Source: Actinomycetes bacterium
Lineage (GTDB): Bacteria; Actinomycetota; Actinomycetes; Actinomycetales; Cellulomonadaceae
Length of the DNA stretch: 9,284 nt
Assembly (NCBI GenBank): GCA_023389545.1
Contig: JAEWEI010000329.1
Span: forward strand, 1 to 9,284
Direction: 5' to 3'
In this document: positions 4,954 to 9,284 of the stretch, piece after piece
How the letters are laid out: each line of letters starts with the position of its first letter
Position numbering within the stretch: the first letter of the stretch is position 1
Program-made: the position numbers and the translations under genes
The notes under the pieces: generated by a model
Database searches by the model: none
The model's input: only the letters and a program-made list of their open reading frames with translations
What the model was told of the DNA's origin: nothing

Positions 4954-6324
4954 GTGGTCAAGCAAGAGCTGCGAGTCCCCGCCCCGACGAGCCAGGGGAG
5001 CGCCCCGGCTGACGACCACCGGCGCACGCATGTGCTCGACACCTCCGTCCTGCTCGCCGACCCGCACGCCATCGGGCGGTTCGCGGAGCACGACGTGGTG
5101 CTGCCCGTGGTGGTCGTCACCGAGCTCGAGGGCAAGCGGCACCACGCGGAGCTCGGGTACTTCGCCCGTTCGGCGCTGCGGATGCTCGACGACCTGAGGG
5201 CGGCCCACGGGCGGCTGGACGTGCCGATCCCGCTGGGCAGCCTCGGCGGCACGCTGCGCGTCGAGCTCAACCACACCGACCCGGGGGCGCTGCCCGCGGG
5301 TTTCCGGCTGGGCGACAACGACTCGCGGATCCTCGCCGTCGCCGCCAACCTCGCCGCCGAGGGCCGTGACGTCACAGTCGTCTCGAAGGACCTGCCGATG
5401 CGGGTCAAGGCCTCGGCGCTCGGGCTGCGCGCCGAGGAGTACCGGGCCGAGCTCGCGGTCGACTCCGGCTGGACCGGGATGGACGCGCTCGACGTGTCCG
5501 AGCAGGACATGGCCCGCCTGTGGGACGAGGAGGGCATCGCCCTGGCCGAGCTCGACACGGAACCCGCTTCGCCCGAGCTGCCCTGCCACACCGGCGTGGT
5601 GCTGCACTCGCCGCGCGGGTCGGCGCTGGGCCGGGTCACCGCCGACAAGCGCGTGCAGCTCGTGCGTGGCGACCGGGAGGCGTTCGGGCTGCGCGGCCGC
5701 AGCGCCGAGCAGCGCATCGCCATCGACCTGCTGCTCGACGAGGCCATCGGCATCGTGTCCCTCGGCGGCCGGGCGGGGACGGGCAAGTCGGCGCTGGCCC
5801 TGTGCGCGGGCCTTGAGGCAGTGCTCGAGCGCCGCCAGCACCGCAAGGTGATGGTGTTCCGGCCGCTGTACGCGGTGGGCGGCCAAGACCTCGGCTACCT
5901 GCCCGGCACCGAGGCCGAGAAGATGGGCCCGTGGGCGCAAGCCGTCTTCGACACCCTCGGCGCGCTGGTCAGCCCCGACGTCGTGGCCGAGGTGATGGCC
6001 CGAGACCTGCTCGAGGTGCTGCCCCTGACCCACATCCGCGGGCGGTCGCTGCACGACGCGTACGTGATCGTCGACGAGGCGCAGTCGCTCGAGCGGAACG
6101 TGCTGCTCACCGTGCTGTCCCGCATCGGGCAGGGCTCCCGCGTGGTGCTCACCCACGACGTGGCCCAGCGCGACAACCTGCGCGTGGGGCGCCACGACGG
6201 TGTCGCCGCGGTCATCGAGGCGCTCAAGGGGCACCCGCTGTTCGCGCATGTGACGCTCACCCGGTCCGAGCGCTCCCCGGTGGCCGCGCTCGTCACCGAG
6301 ATGCTGGAAGGCATCGAGGGGTGA
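4954..6324 (+). CDS. phoH2: PhoH2-type protein: PIN domain fused to PhoH ATPase
   Basis: A 456-residue fusion of a PIN-domain ribonuclease and a PhoH RNA helicase-like ATPase. In mycobacteria PhoH2 unwinds and cuts RNA in an ATP-dependent way and belongs to a toxin-antitoxin pair. The PIN domain spans about 25-165, with acidic residues D29 (VLDTSVLL), E57 ([10 protein letters not shown]), D121 and D123 ([12 protein letters not shown]) and a late D146 ([10 protein letters not shown]), so the metal site looks intact. A linker (170-245) leads to the PhoH domain, with Walker [10 protein letters not shown] (272-280), the QDLGYLPG motif (311-318), Walker B VIVDEAQ (371-377) and [10 protein letters not shown] (399-408). 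Length agrees with Rv1095 (about 430). The start is a GTG with a strong ribosome binding site. The long structured leader and a small upstream ORF suggest post-transcriptional control. Convergent with the ABC operon. Confidence 0.95.
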   Translation: MVKQELRVPAPTSQGSAPADDHRRTHVLDTSVLLADPHAIGRFAEHDVVLPVVVVTELEGKRHHAELGYFARSALRMLDDLRAAHGRLDVPIPLGSLGGTLRVELNHTDPGALPAGFRLGDNDSRILAVAANLAAEGRDVTVVSKDLPMRVKASALGLRAEEYRAELAVDSGWTGMDALDVSEQDMARLWDEEGIALAELDTEPASPELPCHTGVVLHSPRGSALGRVTADKRVQLVRGDREAFGLRGRSAEQRIAIDLLLDEAIGIVSLGGRAGTGKSALALCAGLEAVLERRQHRKVMVFRPLYAVGGQDLGYLPGTEAEKMGPWAQAVFDTLGALVSPDVVAEVMARDLLEVLPLTHIRGRSLHDAYVIVDEAQSLERNVLLTVLSRIGQGSRVVLTHDVAQRDNLRVGRHDGVAAVIEALKGHPLFAHVTLTRSERSPVAALVTEMLEGIEG

Positions 6325-6331
6325 CCCCTCG
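6315..6331. terminator. Stem-loop whose loop is the phoH2 stop codon
   Basis: CGAGGGG (6315-6321), TGA (6322-6324), CCCCTCG (6325-6331): a perfect 7-bp stem closed by the stop codon itself. It sits 24 bases from the stop of the convergent ATPase gene and has no U-tract on either side. It could act as a short bidirectional terminator in the 30-base gap, or protect the 3' end. Confidence 0.35.
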
Positions 6332-6354
6332 CACGTGATGAGGCTGGCGGGCGG

Positions 6355-7071
6355 TCAGTCGTTGACGAGGCGGCCGTCCGCCAGCCGGATCACACGGTCC
6401 GCGAGGTCGATCATCAGCGGGTCGTGGGTGGAGACGATGGCCGTCATGCCCTCGGCCTGCACCACGGCGCGCAGCAGTGCCATCACGGCCAGCCCGGTCT
6501 CGGTGTCGAGCTGGCCCGTCGGCTCGTCGGCGATGAGCAGGCGCGGGGAGTTGGCGAGCGCGCGGGCGATAGCGACGCGCTGCTGCTGGCCGCCGGACAG
6601 CTCGCCGGGGCGTTGCAGCGTGTGCGCGCCCAGGCCGACCAGGTCGAGCAGCAGGGCCACCCGCTCCTCGCGCACCGCGGCCGGGAGTTTGCGCAGCCGC
6701 AGTGGGACGCCCACGTTCTCCGCGGCGGAGAGCACGGGCACGAGGCCGAACGTCTGGAAGATGAACGAGACCACGTCGCGGCGCAGCTCGACGAGGCCCC
6801 GCTCGTCGAGCGACGTGACCTCCCGTCCGTCGACCACCACCCGCCCCGCGTCCGGCCTGTCCAGGCCGCCGATGAGGTTCAGCAGGGTCGTCTTGCCTGA
6901 GCCGGACTTGCCGACCAGCGCCACGAGCTCGCCGGGCCGCACCGTGAACGACACGTCCTGGACTGCGTGCACGGCAGCGGCGCCGGCGCCGAACGTGCGG
7001 CTCACGCCCTGCACGGCGACCATCGGCTCGTCGATGGCCGATCGCGGCGGGGTGGTGGCGGTGCTGGTCAC
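6355..7071 (-). CDS. ABC transporter ATP-binding protein (LolD/MacB type)
   Basis: A 238-residue ATPase of the LolD/MacB/FtsE class, which powers FtsX-type permeases that handle lipoproteins, peptides or drugs at the outer face of the membrane. All motifs are intact: Walker A GKSGSGKTT (54-62), Q-loop FQTFG (Q106), signature LSGGQQQR (158-165), Walker B LLIADEP (178-184, catalytic E183) and H-loop STHDP (H216). The GTG start (7071-7069) overlaps the stop of the upstream ATPase gene (GTGA) and has GAGGAG five bases before it (7082-7077), so the two are coupled. An in-frame ATG at 7134 would add 21 Arg/Pro-rich residues inside the neighbouring gene and is unlikely. Two different ATPases beside one permease suggests a heterodimeric transporter or two related transporters. 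Substrate unknown. Confidence 0.94.
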   Translation of the reverse strand: MTSTATTPPRSAIDEPMVAVQGVSRTFGAGAAAVHAVQDVSFTVRPGELVALVGKSGSGKTTLLNLIGGLDRPDAGRVVVDGREVTSLDERGLVELRRDVVSFIFQTFGLVPVLSAAENVGVPLRLRKLPAAVREERVALLLDLVGLGAHTLQRPGELSGGQQQRVAIARALANSPRLLIADEPTGQLDTETGLAVMALLRAVVQAEGMTAIVSTHDPLMIDLADRVIRLADGRLVND

Positions 7072-8060
7072 GGCTGCTCCTCGGGGACGACGGGGACGGC
7101 GGGGACGGGCTGCGCGCGCGGCCGGTCCGGCCACACCTCGACATGGCTCGACTCGAGCGCGAGCCGCACCCGGTCGCTGAGCTCGAGCACCTCGCGGTAC
7201 TCACGGGGGAGCTGCACCCGCCCGGCACGGTCGAGCACCGCGTACTCCTCGGCGACCACGGACTCCGAGCCGTGCTCGTCCGTGTGGGTGCGGCGCAGCA
7301 CCTCGGAGCTGGTGCGGCCATCGCGGATGGAGACCGTGCGCTGCACGTGCTCGCTGACAGACGGGTCGTGCGTGACGACCACCACGGTGACCCCGAGCTC
7401 GCGGTTCACGGCGCGCAGCGACTGCAGCACCTCCACCGACGTCGCTGTGTCGAGCTGGCCGGTGGGCTCGTCGGCGAACAGCACCTGCGGCGACGCGGCG
7501 AGGGCGACGCCGATCGCCACGCGCTGCTGCTCTCCGCCGGACATCTGCGACGGCAGCCGGGCCGCGCAGTACCCGACCCCCAGCATCTCGAGCAGCTCGG
7601 CCGCCCGGGCCCTGCGCTGGCGGCGGCCCACGCCCGCGAGCGCGAGCGGCAGCTCGACATTCTGCGCGGCGTCGAGGTACGGCATGAGGTTGCGCGCGGT
7701 CTGCTGCCACACGAACCCGACCATGGTGCGCCGGTACGCGACCCGTTGCCGGGCGGTCATCGCCATCAGGTCCCACGGGCCGACCCGCACGCGCCCGGCG
7801 GTGGGGACGTCGAGCCCCGACAGCACCGAGAGCAGCGTCGACTTGCCCGAGCCGGAGGCGCCGATGATCGCGACCTCCTCACCCGCCTCGATGAGCAGGT
7901 CCAGACCCTGCAGGGCCTGCACCTCGATGCCCTCCGACTGGTAGATGCGCACCAGGTTGTCGCAGGCGATCAGGGCGTGGCGCCCGAACTCCTCGGGTCG
8001 CCGGCGCGCGCGGTCCTCGAGTGCCTCGAGCGCCTCACGGTCGTCGGTCTGAGTGCTCAC
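7068..8060 (-). CDS. ABC transporter ATP-binding protein with AbrB-like C-terminal tail
   Basis: A 330-residue ATPase, about 90 residues longer than a usual LolD/MacB-type subunit. An N-terminal acidic helix (about 1-25) precedes the ATPase core: Walker A GASGSGKST (67-75), Q-loop VWQQ (Q119-Q120), signature MSGGEQQR (173-180), Walker B VLFADEP (193-199, E198) and H-loop H231. After the core, residues 271-312 read like an AbrB/SpoVT swapped hairpin: YAVLDRAGRVQLPREYRE, then VLELSDRVRLALESSHVEVW. A Pro/Val-rich tail ends the protein. AbrB-like folds usually bind DNA or mediate dimer contacts; here it may be a regulatory or dimerisation module. The GTG start has GGGAG seven bases upstream (8072-8068). 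It is followed, with overlap, by the second ATPase and lies 109 bases after the permease gene on the same strand. Confidence 0.94.
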   Translation of the reverse strand: MSTQTDDREALEALEDRARRRPEEFGRHALIACDNLVRIYQSEGIEVQALQGLDLLIEAGEEVAIIGASGSGKSTLLSVLSGLDVPTAGRVRVGPWDLMAMTARQRVAYRRTMVGFVWQQTARNLMPYLDAAQNVELPLALAGVGRRQRRARAAELLEMLGVGYCAARLPSQMSGGEQQRVAIGVALAASPQVLFADEPTGQLDTATSVEVLQSLRAVNRELGVTVVVVTHDPSVSEHVQRTVSIRDGRTSSEVLRRTHTDEHGSESVVAEEYAVLDRAGRVQLPREYREVLELSDRVRLALESSHVEVWPDRPRAQPVPAVPVVPEEQP

Positions 8061-8169
8061 GTGTCGTCTCCCGTCGTTCGCCCCGCTGTGGTGGTCCTGC
8101 GCGCGTGTCCCGCCATGCCCGTCACCCCGTGCTCACCCGTGCTCACCAGTGCCCGTCATCGGATGCCCC
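8061..8169. repeat. Permease-ATPase intergenic region with a tandem 10-bp repeat
   Basis: In these 109 bases CCCGTGCTCA occurs twice head to tail (8126-8135 and 8136-8145), followed by a partial third copy. Apart from the ribosome binding site of the ATPase gene I see no gene, no clear promoter and no terminator. The gap is longer than expected inside an operon, so a promoter for the two ATPase genes here remains possible. Confidence 0.4.
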
Positions 8170-9284
8170 TCACCGCTCGCCGACGCGGAGCACGTCGCCG
8201 AGCCGCTCGCGGCGCCGCACCGCCGCCTCGACCGCCACGCTCACGGCTAGGGCGAGCACGGTGGCGCCGACGGCGACGGCGACGGATGTCGGGTCGAGGG
8301 TGACCGGGCCCGGCCGCAGCTCGCCGGTCAGCGCGGTCAGCCCGAGCGCGCTGTGCAGCGCCACGGGCACTGCCACGCCCACAGCGACCCCGATCAGCAG
8401 CGCGGCCACCGTGAGCGGCATGAGCTCCCCGAGGGTGATCCGGCGTGAGAGGCGCGCGTCCAGGCCGAGGGTCCGCAGCGCCGACACCGTGCGGCCCCGC
8501 TCGGGTGCGCTGGCCACGACCGTCAACGCGAGCGTGACGGACGCGAACACGGCGAGGACGGCCGCGGACGCCACGAGCAGCGCGAGCAGCCGCGAGCCGA
8601 GGGGCGCGCTGCGGGCGTCGGCGAGCCACTCCTCCCGGGTGGTGACGGTCAGCTGGGGGTTGTCGTCGAGGCCCACGGCGGCGATGGCCGCCTCGGCCCC
8701 GGGGCCGTCCACCCAGAGCACGTCGGCCGCCACCTGCTCGCCGGACGCCGCGCTGAGCTGGGCGCGGTCGACCACCACGAGCAACTCCCCGGGCGCCCCG
8801 AGGTCGGTGACGCCCACCACGTCGAGCTTGATGAAGTCCTCGCCGTGGAAGACGGAGGCCCCCGACTGCGCTGCCACGTCGGCCAGGCCGGGGGAGACCA
8901 CTGCCTTCGGCGCGCCTGAGCCGCCCGCGGCGCCGAGCAGCCGCAGCTCGCCGCCATACCGCTCGTCGTGCGCGGCCAGCATCCGGTCGAGGTTCGCTGC
9001 GTCAGCCGCCAGCACCGTCACCTTGACGTCGGAGCCGCGGTTGAAGCTGCGGTCGGTGGTCTGCTGGGCGGCCGCGGCGGCGCTCACCCCGGGGAGCGCG
9101 AGCAACCCGGCGGCGGCGTCGTCGGGCAGGGGGCCGTCGACCCGGGCCTCGGCGCCGACTCGTTGCGCCGCCGCGCGCACCTGGCCGTCGCTGACCGTCG
9201 CGGCGATGGAGCCGGAGAACACGACCAGCGCCGTGCAGACAGCCAGTGCCAGCAGGGGCAGGGCCCCGCCGGTCGCCCGGGCGG
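8170..9284 (-). CDS. FtsX/MacB-type ABC transporter permease, C-terminal part (cut by window edge)
   Basis: The open frame runs off the right end of the window. The visible 370 residues begin with a membrane span (about 8-30, LPLLALAVCTALVVFSG). A large extracytoplasmic domain of about 200 residues follows, then three C-terminal spans (about 232-257, 285-311 and 331-354). The stretch SAPERGRTVSALRTLGLDARLSR (split here: SAPERGRTV, SALRTLG, LDARLSR) after the second visible span is the FtsX/MacB coupling loop that contacts the ATPase. The GTG near 9222 is not the true start, because in-frame membrane-span sequence continues upstream of it. Such 'ATGGALPLLALA' segments occur in the second half of large permeases with two FtsX domains, so the full protein is probably much longer. 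It is the natural partner of the two downstream ATPases; substrate unknown. Confidence 0.93.
   Translation of the reverse strand, partial: ARATGGALPLLALAVCTALVVFSGSIAATVSDGQVRAAAQRVGAEARVDGPLPDDAAAGLLALPGVSAAAAAQQTTDRSFNRGSDVKVTVLAADAANLDRMLAAHDERYGGELRLLGAAGGSGAPKAVVSPGLADVAAQSGASVFHGEDFIKLDVVGVTDLGAPGELLVVVDRAQLSAASGEQVAADVLWVDGPGAEAAIAAVGLDDNPQLTVTTREEWLADARSAPLGSRLLALLVASAAVLAVFASVTLALTVVASAPERGRTVSALRTLGLDARLSRRITLGELMPLTVAALLIGVAVGVAVPVALHSALGLTALTGELRPGPVTLDPTSVAVAVGATVLALAVSVAVEAAVRRRERLGDVLRVGER

Noticed and set aside
4722..5012. 96-codon plus-strand frame beginning before the phoH2 leader and running into phoH2
   Set aside because: Starts at a GTG without a ribosome binding site, overlaps phoH2 in another frame, and has a composition (Arg, Gly, Ala, Ser) typical of out-of-frame GC-rich DNA.
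4741..6249. 502-codon minus-strand frame opposite phoH2
   Set aside because: Antisense to a gene with all its motifs; the product is a His/Arg/Gly-rich string with no recognisable domain, as expected in very GC-rich DNA.
1..9284. Mobile element, CRISPR array, prophage or defence island
   Set aside because: No transposase, integrase, phage or Cas gene, no terminal inverted repeats and no regularly spaced repeat array; gene order is that of a conserved actinobacterial chromosome segment.

Overview
The window is very GC-rich DNA from an actinobacterium (Actinomycetota), most likely a Micrococcales or Cellulomonas-like lineage. Three things point there: a mycothiol S-conjugate amidase gene (mycothiol is found only in actinobacteria), a DUF4307 membrane protein gene, and frequent GTG starts with strong GC bias at third codon positions. 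The genus is inferred and could not be checked. From memory, the gene order resembles the Mycobacterium tuberculosis block Rv1080c (greA), Rv1081c (DUF4307), Rv1082 (mca), Rv1083 (small protein), Rv1085c (hemolysin III), Rv1086 (short-chain Z-prenyl synthase) and Rv1095 (phoH2). The window is therefore mostly a conserved chromosomal neighbourhood, not a mobile island.

Layout. Positions 1-754 (minus strand) hold the start of greA and the DUF4307 gene, with a 249-base gap carrying a possible terminator, an extended -10 promoter and a leader hairpin. Positions 863-2983 (plus) form a tight cluster: mca, a small single-span membrane protein (GTGA overlap), a 14-codon mini-ORF with ATGA overlaps at both ends, and a nitrilase-family amidase. 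Positions 3032-3730 (minus) hold the hemolysin III/TrhA membrane protein, convergent with the amidase. Its divergent partner at 3892-4653 (plus) is a cis-prenyltransferase of the Rv1086 type. The 161 bases between them carry two overlapping TTACG-N4-CGTAGGT elements that look like a TetR-type operator over the trhA promoter.

Positions 4654-4953 hold no large gene but are densely structured: five inverted repeats, one a perfect 20-bp palindrome, and a 43-codon ORF with a very good ribosome binding site. They lie directly upstream of phoH2 (4954-6324, PIN domain plus PhoH ATPase). From 9284 down to 6355 (minus) runs an ABC transporter operon: the end of an FtsX/MacB-type permease, an ATPase with an AbrB-like C-terminal tail, and a second ATPase translationally coupled to it.

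How the genes may work together. Mca removes toxic electrophiles as mycothiol conjugates, and the small membrane protein and amidase are probably co-translated with it. TrhA and the prenyltransferase both act on membrane lipid or energy state and may share the operator. PhoH2 is an RNA helicase/RNase of the toxin-antitoxin type, and its structured leader with a small ORF is the most interesting part of the window. I see no CRISPR array, insertion sequence, prophage gene, tRNA or rRNA.
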